Made by a program: the position numbers and the translations under genes
In this document: positions 24,447 through 36,897 of the stretch, one piece after another
Layout of the letters: each line of letters begins with the position of its first letter
How positions within the stretch are numbered: position 1 is the first letter of the stretch
The notes under the pieces: generated by a model
The model's input: the letters and a program-made list of their open reading frames with translations, nothing else
What the model was told of the DNA's origin: nothing
Database searches by the model: none
Source: Allacma fusca
Taxonomy: Eukaryota; Arthropoda; Collembola; Symphypleona; Sminthuridae
DNA length: 64,000 nucleotides
NCBI GenBank assembly: GCA_947179485.1
Contig: OX359245.1
Coordinates: forward strand, 54,423,067-54,487,066
Direction of reading: 5' to 3'

Positions 24447-26131
24447 TTGTGTAGTCACGTCCTGCAAGAAAGTGTCGCAGAAGAACAGATATAATTTTTA
24501 AGGTCTGGAAATTTTAGGCCAATGATGGATTTTTGGAGATATTCTATTTGACAAGGTAATACAGTACAATGGTAGGATTGCAATGGAGTACAAAAGCAAT
24601 ATCACATTTCAATTACTCGATATAAAATAAATATTTGTGGTTGTGGGTTCTACTATACCCGACCTGAAACTGGGCTACTGACTAGGGCTACACTATATAA
24701 TTATGCATGTGTTTCATATGTAATATGAAATGTTAAAAATAATAAAAAATATTCAAATAAAACCAAGTTTTGTTATAGTCTAAGCTAACGAGCTATTACA
24801 TATTTTATACAAAATTAAAACTTACTTTGAGAACAAATTAATGTATAGTAAGTAAGTAATTTTGTATAGTAAGAAGACAAGACGTCTGTTTAAATATGAG
24901 CCCACGGAGAAAGAATGATTCAGTAAAGGCATACAGGACGATAATTTTCCCAGACATGAAAAACTTGAGCAGTCCTTCAAACTTGTCACTGACGTAGTAG
25001 TAAATGGACACAATACAGTGCGTGTTAATTAGGCATTTATTATGAGAATTGAACAGCAGGAAACACGGTTCGTGTAGAAAAATTAAAATTCAGTTGTATG
25101 CACTTCATTTACAGAGGAAATTAGCTCGGCTAGCTCCTTCGTTTTTTCATCAAGTTCAAGGTAAACATCTTTGTGTGAAATGCTCCATGTAAGATGTTAG
25201 CACTCAGGAACGTTTTACTCATCCAAGTTGTTAGGCCGGTTAATTTCAAATCAAGATGTCCCTATTAGATTCTATATTATGGATAAGCTGGTCAAAGTTG
25301 TTTCCACAATAGTTGTAGTGAAACCAATTTAAGTGGTAAATTCTATTTGATTTTGTTCATTGAACCAAATCATTTGATTTTTGGTGTACATTTAACTACA
25401 CAAAAGTTAATAACAGTAAATTATGTTTTCGTTATTAGCTTATTTAGAATTCGGTTACGGTTAATAACGGTTATTATAAGCGATAATGAATACGGTTGGT
25501 GAAAACATCCTTTTATAGAAGGTTTTTAGAGTACTCTGAAGATTAATTAAGCAAGGCTAATAGTTATCTTTAGCATGAGAATTGCTTTTGGTAACTCCCG
25601 AAATTCTTCGTAACTTTTGTAGACGGGAATTTCGTTTGTCTTGTTCTTTATCCATCAACGAGACAGGAGGAGGCATCTCGGTTCATTTACCGGAATATCC
25701 TCTACAATTGAATCTAGTTTAAGCCCCTATCAGACTGACAGATTGGGTGATTTTGAAATACAATTGACCCGACTAAGACATTTTACGTCTCATGGTCTCT
25801 AGCGGTTATTGATGAAGGCCTTCATTTATTTATTTCAAGGTTTTGGCCTGTTTGTAAATTTTATGGTTCAATCGCTAAAACAGATATTTAGCGTCTTGTG
25901 ACTGCTGTGATTAATGAAATAAATAAACTTGAATGTTCTGGCAAGAATTTGTGCAAGCTACAATTGAATTGCATATGTTTTAACAAAAGAAATGTTTTTG
26001 CGCCATCTCGTTTGACTCGTTTATGACGTACTCTTGCTGTTTTCGTTCTAATATTATCTCTTTCTCGTATTTCTTTCAAAAACAGTAATGAGACAAACGA
26101 GAATATTAAAACCAACAAGATACCATTAGTG

Positions 26132-26508
26132 CAGGGCTTTTACTGGGTCCCAATCCCGTCACGAAAACCTCGAAACGTCCCGTGCCGGTTATAATACCAG
26201 TCTTATGAAATGCTCCAAATTCTTTCATTTCTATAAAAATACCTCCAATAATTTACTTTAAAAAATATTTACTTATAGAACAACAAATTTTAACAATTTC
26301 AACGATTGCCATACATATAGTATACTGTACTGGTACTTTGTTCTGCCCAATCTATTGTTCCGTCTCGTCCCCAAAATCCTGGGGACAAACAAATTAGTCC
26401 AGATTCAGTCCCGAAATAACATGGGGACAAACATTTTGTCCTGAAACTGTCCTAATCCCGGTCCCGTCCCGAAAACCTCGGGACGTCCAGTCCCGAATAG
26501 AAGCCCCA
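26132..26508. mobile_element. Short hAT-like element, TCCCGTCCCG family
   Basis: Imperfect inverted ends CAGGGCTTTTACTGGG and GAATAGAAGCCCCA. The interior is rich in GTCCCGTCCCGAAAACCTCGG-type motifs (broken by substitutions). The flanks CATTAGTG (26,124-26,131) and CCCTAGTG (26,509-26,516) match at 6 of 8 positions, and the empty site in unit A reads CCCTAGTG, which supports an 8-bp duplication with later mutations on the left. Confidence 0.65.
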
Positions 26509-27215
26509 CCCTAGTGTGGAGGTAAGATATCAAGACATCATGATGGGATAGTACATCCCATGAAGAGCTGATGAAACCATAGCAAGGGTACCGTATCCAG
26601 TTCCGGATAGTAAATTCACTCGCTTTCACCTGAGTTTTTGGTGTATGCTAACTATAGATCCATATAGCAGCAGTACATCCAACAACTCAATCTCTTTCTT
26701 CAATTGTTCACCTTCCCGACGTCATTGGAACTGGTCTTTGACGTCAATCCTCAAGGTTGTTAGTTGAGTACATTACGAGTATTTCCGGCCAGGAACTGAA
26801 ACTGTTCAATCATTATTTCTTACATGCTGAATAAATGCAATTTCTTGCAATTACTATTTGACTCGAGCAAAGGTGTTATTGATCGAATTTTCATCCCATG
26901 ATCAATTATTTGTTCAGTTAATTTCAATTAGTTGTTCAGATGTCATATGTAGATGACATTGTAATCAAAATATTTGGGAAAGAGAAATAATTTGCATGCC
27001 AACTAGAAAATTTTGCTAAGAAATTAAAATAAATGTGAATATGAATGAGTTAGGTTTGGTCTACATATGTGAAATCAATTATAAGTCCCTTTTCCTCAGT
27101 TTTTAATTCTAAAGTTTCAGTTCATTAGGAAAATCCAAGCAATTACAAAATCCACCGGGTTTATTTTGTCTTTAATGACAAATCCGCATGTGAGAGAACC
27201 TACAATTTTCAGTTT

Positions 27216-27500
27216 TCAACCTGAATTGGAACATTGAAACCAGAAAATTAAACTCGAGAATCTGGAGTCATGAAGGTGTAGATATTGGACACTTCCGTTG
27301 AAACAAGCGATTCGCCTTGTGGACAAAATGAAGGTGAAGTGTTGCTCTGGATTTTTAAATAATTCTGAATTGACGTCATGTTTTGGTGGGAATTGTTTCG
27401 GCCTGTTTATAACGTCATATTTTGGTGGGAATTGTTTCGGCCTGTTTATAACGTCGTATTTTTGTGGGAATTGTTTCGGGCTGTTTATAAATGTAAGTAC
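27216..27500. repeat. Three tandem copies of about 42 bp
   Basis: Three near-identical units containing TTTGTGGGAATTGTTTCGG or TTTGGTGGGAATTGTTTCGG, spaced about 42 bp between 27,370 and 27,490. Units A and C have only one. This is local expansion in unit B. Confidence 0.75.
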
Positions 27501-27760
27501 TTTCAAAGATAGTATATACGCAGTACTGAGGAAGCTGACTCATTATGTACATGTTATCTCACATAAGTTGATCTGCAGACTGTGTTAGTTACATAACTTC
27601 TATACTTGTTTGAGTCGGAATACGATGGAATTTTGTAAAGCTACGTAGCAGACTTCTAGTGACTGTGATTGTCCGTACATTCGTTTATCCATAGGCAGGA
27701 TTACGGAAATCCAGTTGAATAGATTTCGCTAAATTTTGAACGGATGTTCTTTAACTAAAA

Positions 27761-29012
27761 TCCTCGGTTAAATTTAATTTTGGATGAAAGTGATACTGTA
27801 ATTTTTGACAAAAAATAATATTTTATTTGTCAAGATGTTGTGGAAAGGCAGGAAAGAAACGTCCGAGATGAAATCACATACTAATTATAATTACTAGTCT
27901 TGGAATCTTGCGGGCCACAGAAAAAATTGCATATTCAGCCATAACTACTATGCAAGGAACGACTGCATACATTGCAAGCACGAGTCGTTGTTTTAAATCA
28001 CGTAAAAACCGCAATTTCTTTGGACTTTTGCAATTACCAAAAATATTATAAAATTCTAAAAAGCGATGTAGAGAGATCAGCCCACAGATGATTTGAAGCT
28101 GGGCCGATATCCGTGGGCCCAATAATTCAAAAACGTGCGTATCGATTTCATTCAAATTTAGCAGTGCTGCTCCTCTTATTAAACGTTTACACAATTTCTG
28201 TTTGACTGGAATCAGTTAGTGCTGTAATTTTTTCGTTTTATCTCTTCAAAAATGAGCAAAAGTAGGACAATTTCAGTTTTGTTTTGTTCACCGACTTTTG
28301 TGTTGTTATGTCTTTTGAACAATACGGACTGTTCAAAAAATAATTTATGTTGTTTTGTTCTAGGGAACGATAACACGTTAGAAACTTGTGAAACTGATTG
28401 ATGTATTGTAGAACGAAAGCATATAGAGTAGATGATTGGGGTAAATTGTGATCGCTTCCAAACCACTTAAAGGACGACAGTGGACTAATTTTAGGTGGAT
28501 TTACCTTACATCTTCCACATAAAATAAGATTCGCACCTGTTGATAGTTGCTAGGGGTGCAACGCTCCTCCTATAGTTTTAGAAAATTCATTTGAGCTCTT
28601 GCAATGGCCTCACTGTCATCATGTTTCAACGAAGCAGTGCACTCGTTTTAGTCTTGTGCAATCGACACGCACCGTATTGATTACTTCCGATGCAATGATT
28701 CTCTTAACAACTTGTATTGTAAGTTTTTTCTTTCTGGTTTCTTCCTGTAAACTCACAATCATTCTTGGTTGGAAATTTTGGGAGCACAATTTAAAGTATA
28801 GCATACGAATCGGATGTGAACTGATGTAATAATATTGTCATATTTCTATCCAGTAGCCATTTAACAAACCAATAAAGAAAACGAATTGCCAAGGACATTC
28901 ATTATTCTAAGATAGAATCATTACATCCATTAAATAATATATGTTGCAATATTGTTTGAATGACGATTGCAATTTTGCATTGACACACCCACTGTGGAAT
29001 TTGAAAAATCAT
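27761..29012. other. Segment present in unit B but missing from A and C
   Basis: About 1.25 kb of sequence lies between two points that are adjacent in units A and C (near 7,080 and 38,208). Its right edge (GAAAAATCATCGCG at about 29,004) has a counterpart in unit D (GAAATCATTGCG at about 49,034). It was therefore probably ancestral and lost from the A/C lineage, not inserted here. Confidence 0.5.
27874..28194 (-). CDS. Unrecognised 106-codon open frame with hydrophobic segments
   Basis: Open frame on the minus strand from a Met at 28,194. It contains two mainly hydrophobic stretches, around ISAQLQIICGLISL and LVLAMYAVVPCIVVMAEYAI, separated by a basic segment (KSPKKLRFLRDLKQR). That could fit part of a multi-pass membrane protein such as a chemoreceptor, but I do not recognise a family signature and there is no duplicate to test conservation. 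It may be chance. Another minus-strand frame at 28,212-28,466 lies upstream with a stop between. Confidence 0.25.
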   Translation of the reverse strand: MCKRLIRGAALLNLNEIDTHVFELLGPRISAQLQIICGLISLHRFLEFYNIFGNCKSPKKLRFLRDLKQRLVLAMYAVVPCIVVMAEYAIFSVARKIPRLVIIISM

Positions 29013-29751
29013 CGCGAACAGACGATTATCATATCCGTACTTCACTATTAGCTCACAAATATGCATTTGGAAAGAACTACATCCATGGGAAAGATTTTTG
29101 GCAGACATTAGTGCAGCAACGCACTAATGAGTTGAATTTTGAGGATAATTTGCTCCACCAATGAGTGCAAGATTGCGTTGAGAAAATGATTGTCAGATAA
29201 GTTACCGTCACTTTATTTCCTCGTATGGGAGTCTGAACTTGGAAAATATCCGGCACGTGCGATTAATTGTTACCTGCACCTGCACGACAGACAAATGAAA
29301 TACTCTCATGACAAAAAAGCTTACGGAAGCTAACACGTTCTAAATTGTTAGACTTGTGAAAAGGTACAGGGATTTACATTTTGAAGATAATTCCATTGAA
29401 CAACTACATTATGAGACATGGTAATCAGTCCGAGCTGACACGAAATCCCATAATTCACCCACTTTACTCATGTTTACATTCGCTGAGAACAACCTGTGGA
29501 ACCACATGTCATTTTGAACACAGACCTGGACAAGTCGGCTAATCAGTATCTACATTATGGCGATGTCGGTAAATGCTGGAATTTTCCTAGTCCTTCAAAG
29601 TCACGATGTTAACATAACAAACTGTATCAATAGCAATTAATACTGCTCTATATATATGTATATATAGCCAGATGAATCTAAAGCTCACAGTCAACGTTCG
29701 ATTTTAGTTGCTGTCACAGTAGAATCATTACGTATAAATATATTTTCATTC

Positions 29752-29812
29752 AAGTCATTGGAACGCTTGAATTTAACGCTTGGATTTGAACAATAATGTA
29801 AACAATCAAAGG
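29752..29812 (+). pseudogene. Remnant of FAR leader and exon 1 in unit B
   Basis: The leader sequence ATTGGAACGCTTGAATTTAACGC and the start region match the other FAR copies, but the second codon is a stop (ATG TAA at 29,796-29,801, where the intact gene has ATG GAA). Homology ends within a few codons. The rest of the gene is replaced by the element at 29,813-30,477. Confidence 0.75.
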
Positions 29813-30477
29813 TTTCCGCCTATCCTACATACAGGAATATTTGTAGGCTATTTATAGGGTGCGAGGATTTTATTAAAGAGTCTTGTAGGCAAAATAGGGT
29901 GCAAGAATATACACTTAAAACCTAGCCTACAAAATAGGTAGGCTCAGCCGTCGTAGATTTATAGGCATATATGTAGGCTATTGAAGCATTCATTTAATGG
30001 CATATGGAATGGACAAATTGAAAATTAAAGAATAGTCGGAGCCTGGTAATTGCTAAATGTTTTATGGAGTGGTTCAAGGTTCAAGCGTGAAAAGTACTTG
30101 CTATCTCGCCTTGATATGCGCTGAAACCTCACAGAAATCAAAACTTCTAAATATTCGGTAAAGTGGGAACTTAAGGAAATCTTAAGTGTGACATCCATTT
30201 TGACCAATGTAGTAAAATTTGCGTACTGTTTCCGGTGTAAACCAAATCAAGATCCATACTATTTTGCTCTTAGGGCTTTGGTTAAGGTGTCTAAACTTAA
30301 ACTATTTTATTTCAACCCCATTTACTTGAGGTAGGATTTTTAATTTATTGAGTAGAATGGTCTTAAATAGTCTGTCAGTTATGAAAAGCACATAGGATTT
30401 AGGAAGGGTATAGAATTCGTTGAGGTAATTTTATAGGCTTGCTGGACCCCATATAGGACGGATGTAGGATAAATGAC
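29813..30477. mobile_element. Unclassified element replacing the FAR body in unit B
   Basis: Ends with short inverted matches TATCCTACATAC and GGATGTAGGATA, with internal TATAGG and TGTAGGCTA motifs. Its right edge joins directly to sequence that follows the FAR gene in A and C. No target duplication is visible, as expected if a deletion accompanied or followed insertion. A 60-codon minus frame inside it (30,025-30,207) looks incidental. Confidence 0.45.
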
Positions 30478-30984
30478 GTCAGTTTTTAGCTGAGCAAGTT
30501 TTATATATATATTATTAGTTTTTCAAATATATATGTGGATTTTATTAATTTCTGCATTTTTCTTAGTATTAGGTTTGTTCTGGTGTATTGGTCGGACTAT
30601 TTACGGAAAATACTTCAGTAAATGGATACGGTTGCTACATAGTACAAACTTTGTGTTATAGTCAGTTATACTCAAAACATGCAGGGGAACTATACCTGGA
30701 TTTTCTGCATTTCAGAAATGCAATTACATTTGGGTACTCGAAGAATTTATCCTTGGAAGGATTATCTGCTTTGCTCCTTTGTTTGTATATCTCCTGTGTT
30801 TCGTGTACGTGAAAGGACCACGAGATTTCCTTCGTTTCTGCTAAGTACTTCGTTCTTGCTAATGTTAGTATCAAGGCATTGAAGATACTGTACAACGTAA
30901 ACGAATTCTAAACACGTGAAGCATATATTTTCTTTGCTGGCTGTGTCCAGTTTTAAGACTGCCGGAATTCTTGAAAATGTTGAC

Positions 30985-31615
30985 GACCCACTACGGTCCA
31001 ATTGAGGCCTTTGGAAAAATTAATGAACACTTAGGTCAAATTGAAGGTCTTGGAAAAAATGTATGGCTCACTGTGGTCAAATTAAGGTTTTGGGGTTATT
31101 TATGGTCAACTGAAGGTACATTTACGTAACAACACTATCACACGTCAGTCTGAGGTTCTGGAACTTCCTTTACTCACGAAGGTCAATCTGATGTAGTGAG
31201 GCAACTTGTGACCGACTGAAGTCATGACAGTTTCTGATAAACTGAGGTCAATCTTTGGGCACTGAACTATTTATGCTTCGCTGTGTTCATCTGAGTGCAT
31301 GGGTTTTCTTGCATGCAATAAGGTCAATTTGTGGTCATGCGAATGCTTATAATCCACTTAGGTCAATACGAGATCATATGGGACTATATTCGTGACCACC
31401 AAGGTGGGATGACCAAACTATTTGTGCACACCATCGTCAAATTCGAGTGATACAATTATATGAGACTGATTAAGGTCAATTTCAGGACATGACCCATTAA
31501 GGTTAACCTGAGGTCATGGATCTTCGTGTGACGCAATGAGGTCAATATCATATCGTGAGAATACATCTAGACAACCAAAGTCAAATTAAAGCCATCAGAC
31601 AATTTGTTACACATT
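30985..31615. repeat. AGGTCA minisatellite at the start of unit C
   Basis: The second copy of the array at 1-440, with an extra upstream part (ACGGTCCAATTGAGG, TTAGGTCAAATTGAAGG, CTGTGGTCAAATT) that the window cuts off in unit A. It lies immediately after the downstream flank of the previous FAR unit. Confidence 0.75.
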
Positions 31616-33720
31616 ACGATCTATATGAGCCAATGGGAGAAAATTTGAATAAATATTAATGTTTGACAGCTCCCTCGTCATTATTTTATAAATTGGAGTC
31701 TATCCTAAAAGGTTTTGATTTAATTTGATCTCATCATCGTTTTATCTCATAACTGTTACACCAATACGTGCAATAGTTTCCAAGAAAACTAATTTGGACT
31801 TCTAAAAATGTTGCGAAAATTGCGAGAAGGAAGTTTCGGGGTGCAGTGATACTAATAAAAAAACGAGGTGGGAATATATTATTAATTCGGGATTAAATTA
31901 ATCCCGGATTACAAAATTTATAAAAAGTAATTATTCCCAATCCCAATCCAAGTGTTCAGGAAACTTGAATCTAATCCTTACTCCTCAATTCCGGCTCAAT
32001 GCTTTCATTTTAATCTGTTAGTCTAATCCAGTTATTTACATGGCAACGAATTAATCCCCAATCCGAATCCAATACTTGGTGAATTATACGGTCAATCCTA
32101 ATTCCACTGCTGTCAGTAGTGCGGATTAAATTATATCTACTGCTCATAGATGCACATCCTCATGAGGACAGAGTGCAGCACTCGCACTCACCTCGCACTC
32201 AGTGTACTCACGAGTTTACTTTGCGGACGAGTGCATGTTATTACAACCGTGCACTCATAATCATGAGTGCGAGTAAATACTACAGATAAATTTATTAATG
32301 AGTGCGAGGACGAGAACACAAAAATACACACTCATTTCAAAAAATGCAATACTCGGCACTCTGGTGTAAAAAATGCAATTTATTGTTTAGTTTTTTTATA
32401 TATCATGTATAAAATGTTGTACAATTACACAAATTAGAAACGAAACCAAATCGTTCAGTGAGTATGATTGAGAATTGTATCCGTTAATGTTTGAGTGATA
32501 ATAATCTTGTGTCAATCGTATGATTTCCAAAATGAGTAAGAACATTGTAAAGGAAAATCTAGTTTCTAAACCATGAAGATTTCTTCAAATAAAAACAATC
32601 AAGTCTTAAAAGATCTGCAATTGAAAATAATTCGTATTACCGTGATTTTCGCATTGTTGAACTAAACCTTTACAAATAACAATTTGCAGCATTTAGCCCT
32701 TATCATCTTCGTAGCCATTGCAAGAATTTGTTATTTACTCATGTGTAATAATCATTTTCTGTTCGTAAAAATATTCCAACTCGAAAAAGCATTTTGAAAG
32801 TCATTCAAATAATTTTATTTTCTTATTAATATAATAAAATTACATGTAAAAATAAATACGGAACAAACTTATTTGAATGTATTGCAAATGGATAAGTCAT
32901 GTATGCAAACATCTAGATATGCATATCAAATACACTCATGAGTGATTCAGAATTTTTGGAAATTCTGAATGCACTCAAAAAGCTGCTTCTGAAAATACGG
33001 GTAAGAGAGTCTAATAAGTCTGCACAACAGCACACTATTGAACCGATACAATTCGTACATAATGCGCTCCTAACACGCTGATGTTTAGGGCATAACTACA
33101 GTTACGGAGAATTTAATTGTTTTTCGAATGGCTCTAAATGTTGCTAAATTTTGCCAGTTAACATGAAGGGCCATTCGAGCATAAATTTGAAACTGTGCTA
33201 CTGATTAAGGCTACACTATATATGCATCAGACCTCATGGCTATTGCCGGGAAAACATTAAAAGGATCACATTTTTTAAAATTGGAGATGTTCAGGAGGAA
33301 ATCTAAACAAATTCCCTTGATAAAGACAATTTCTTTTTCACAACTATAAGCTCCACTGCCTTCAAATTGATCTGAATAGGACAAAAGTACTCCCGCGCGC
33401 CACTTGTTTTTGAAACACAATTTCAATCTTTAACTAACCACGTTAAATTTACATCAAGGTTTCCAAAGGGGTTAAAAATCCAACTTAAAAATTCAGCTAC
33501 GCATTTAATTTTGCAATCCTAGCTTGATTAGATCTAGATGCTTGATACGAGCTCTGTGTATTTGTATTTTTCTGGAACAAAATACAAAACGTTAAAAATA
33601 ATAAAAAATATTCAAATAAAACCAAATGTTGTTTTAATCTAAACTAACGAGCTATTAAATATTTTATAAAAAATTAAAACTAACTTTGAGAACAAATTAA
33701 TGCTTTGGTGTAGTATCGAC

Positions 33721-35513
33721 TACTGGTGCCCTAGTCTAGTCCGATTCGACTACGAAAATAGGGAATAGACTAGACTAGTCGTTAATAGGAAGCGAAATGA
33801 ATAGACTCGAATAGACTAGCGATATGCGCAGTTTAGAAGGACTAGACTAGAAGAGACTAGTCATGTAATGAAAACACATAGAATACAATAGACTTGACTA
33901 GGAAAATATACCTATTCCTGCTCACAGATTTCGCTCAAATTAGGCTGCATAGTGCGAGCTCTAGCACTCGTTTTCACAAAAATACTCCGTATTCTTTTGT
34001 CATATGTACACGACCTTTACGCATGGAAACGAAAGGGTATTTATGACTGGAAGCCAAATTGTATACACGCTGTACAAATATATATATTATTTACACGTAG
34101 ATCATTATACTTTTGGTGAAACCCGTTGAAGATAATTTTACTTGTAATCAAAACGCATCTAATTCATTTTAACCCTTCACCGAAGACTTGCTCAGCCCAT
34201 TTATAACTTTTTACAAGTATAGTATATCTTTTTAAACAAAAATGAAAATATTACCATGTATGAAGACATTTTTTTACATTTATATTTTGGGATCAAATTT
34301 ACTTTAGTAGCTCCTTTTTAGTTTTGACATCATTTTCAATTATGAGCAGTTAGTTTTAGTTCATAAGTGCTTGAGTTGTCAATTGTACTCATTTTTGAGC
34401 TGCACAAGTGAGTGCACTCACCGGGGAAATCTGCCAATGTTTTATTTGCGACGATTAGTCGTCGGTAATTTTTATGTTAATAATAGTGCGAACTTTCTTT
34501 GGAAGGAGTGCAGCGCAAGCACTCGCATTCGTTTTTAGAAAGTGAAACTTTCTTATAGACGAGTCATTTCCGTCCGTCCGTCCGACCACAAAATCTTGTA
34601 AATCGCAAAACTCAACAACAGAATGACATACGGACATGGGACTTGTCCCAAAAAATCGAACATACATTCTAGATGTGCGATTTTCCCTGACCCAGGGTCA
34701 ACCGTTTGAACTCTGAAAATTATTTCTGGATACAATTATCAAAAAATCTTGCATTTGCTATACCTTTCCAACGGATTGACGTATGGTCATGCGTCCTTTA
34801 CAGTTTACAATCAAACTCTATTTCCCTACCCTACTAAAAATCTTTAAATATGAGTTTCACTTTACTGCACATGCAAACAAAGTTTGCCCAAATCAGTGCA
34901 GTGCACGGATTTAGTTCATGAGTGCTTGACATGGTTCTCGCACTCATATTTTTGGGCTACACTGGTACATACAATGACTCAGGGAGTGTGCCCAGAAGTA
35001 CTGAGGAAATCTAATGTTTTAGTTATGAGGATTTGTTATTGGTTTGGTTCACCAAATGTTAGGGGTATTTTTTTTATTACAAATTGTAATGATCAACTGG
35101 GTGCATATACCATCTTTCGCCCCACATTATATCTCTCACCCAGCTATCTGACAGAACCCTCATATTATATCCTCATCCCAACATTCCCCATTTTATCCAT
35201 GAACTTCTGAACCCAAGACCAGGATCTTAGGGTTGCTTTTAGTTTGAGGCTTGAATAGAAATTGAATAGGAATAGGAACTGACTAGGAGTAGACTAGGAA
35301 TAGACTAGGAATTTTAAGAAAATGTGTGAATAGGAATAGGAACTGACTAGGAGTAGACTAGGAATAGACTAGGAATTTTAAGAAAATGTGTGAATAGGAC
35401 TAGACTTGACTAGCGCGAAGAAATTTGCAGAAGAATAGACTAGAATTGAATAGGCAAGGGCGTCCTCGAAAAAATAGAATAGACTAGACTAGGCAACCTC
35501 GTGGGCACCAGTG
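33721..35513. mobile_element. hAT-like element, GACTAG family, unit C
   Basis: Allele of the element at 2,549-4,431. The first base of the left end has changed (TACTGGTGCCC). Flanking GTATCGAC duplications are intact (33,713-33,720 and 35,514-35,521). It is shorter than the unit A copy because of a deletion near 34,040. Confidence 0.85.
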
Positions 35514-36366
35514 GTATCGACAGTATCGAGACAAGACTTCTGTTTAAATGTGAGCGCGCCGAGAAAGAATGATTCAGCGAAACATACGAGACGATAATTT
35601 TCCCAGACATGAAAAACTTGAGCATTCCTTCAAGCTTGTCACTGGCGTAGTAGTAAATGGACACAATACTGTTCGTGTTAATTAGGCATTTATTATGAGA
35701 ATTGAACAGCAGGAAACGCAGTACGTGTAACAAAATTAAAATTCAGTTGTATGCACTTCATTTACAGAGAAAACTAGGTCGGCTAGCTCCTTCCTGTTTT
35801 CATGAGTTTCAAAGTAAACATCTTCATCTGAAATGCTCCATTTTATGTAGTTGTTAGCATTCAGGAACGTTTTACTCGTCCAAGTTGTTAGGACGGTTCA
35901 TTTCATTTGAAGATGTCCTATTGGATTCCATATTGTAGACAAGTTGTTCCAAATTGTTTCCCCAATGGTTGTAGTAAAACCGATTAAGTGGTAAATTCTA
36001 TTTGATTTCGTGAATTGAACCAAATCATTTGATTTTGGGGAGTACATTTAACCACACAAAAGCTAATGACAGTAAATTCGGTTTTCGTTATTAGATTATT
36101 TAGAATTCGATTATGGTTATAAACGGTTAGCAAATGGATTTAAAAGAGCTAAGCTGTCAATAACGGTTATTATAAGCGATAATGAATACGGCTGATAAAA
36201 ACGGCCTTTTATAGAAGTTCTTTACGGTACTCTTAGGATCCATTAATGATGGATCCATGATTAATAGTTATCCTTAGCATGAGAATTGCTTTTATCGACT
36301 CGCGAAAATCTGCGTAACGTTTCTTTTTGCCGTTTTATCTTAATCTAATTTGTTTATTCTATGTAG

Positions 36367-36897
36367 TAGGGGTGAGCAAGATGAGACAAGAAGAAACGAG
36401 ACGGGAATCTCGTTTGTCTCGTTCTTTATATAAGCATCACGAGACAGGAGGAGGCATCTCGAGTAATTTACTGAGAATATCCTTTACAATTGAATCTAGT
36501 TTCGGAAACCAATCAGACTGACAGATTGGGTGTTTTTGAAATGTCATTGACGCGACTAAGACATTTTACGTCTCATGGATCTAGCTTTTATTGCTGAAGG
36601 CCTACATTTATTAGTTTCAAGTCTTTCACCTGATTGTAAATCTCTAAAACTAATATTTTGCGTCTTGTGACTGTTGTGATTAGTGAAATAAATAAAATGG
36701 TATGTTCTGATCACAATTTGTTCAAGCTACAATTGAATTGCATGTGCTTTAACAAAAGCAATGTTTTTGCGCCGTCTTGTTTGACTCGTTTATGACTTAC
36801 TCTTGCTGTTCTCGTTCTCAAAATATCTCTTTCTCGTATTTTTTTCAAAAACAACAATGAGACAAACGAGAATTTCAAAACAAACAACATACCCCTA
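36367..36897. mobile_element. Foldback element rich in GAGACGAGAC, unit C
   Basis: Orthologue of 5,248-5,778, with the same inverted ends TAGGGGTGAGC and CATACCCCTA and nearly identical interior. Confidence 0.5.

Larger units (their letters stand above)
24650..30980. repeat. Decayed duplicate unit B without a FAR gene body
   Basis: Aligned in order with unit A from about 2,020 to the FAR promoter, but with lower identity and missing segments (for example it lacks the 1.9-kb hAT element of 2,549-4,431). It retains the TATA region near 29,650 and the first bases of FAR exon 1 at 29,796, then jumps over the gene to sequence matching the FAR 3' flank from about 30,476. It is an older sister of units A and C. 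Confidence 0.8.
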
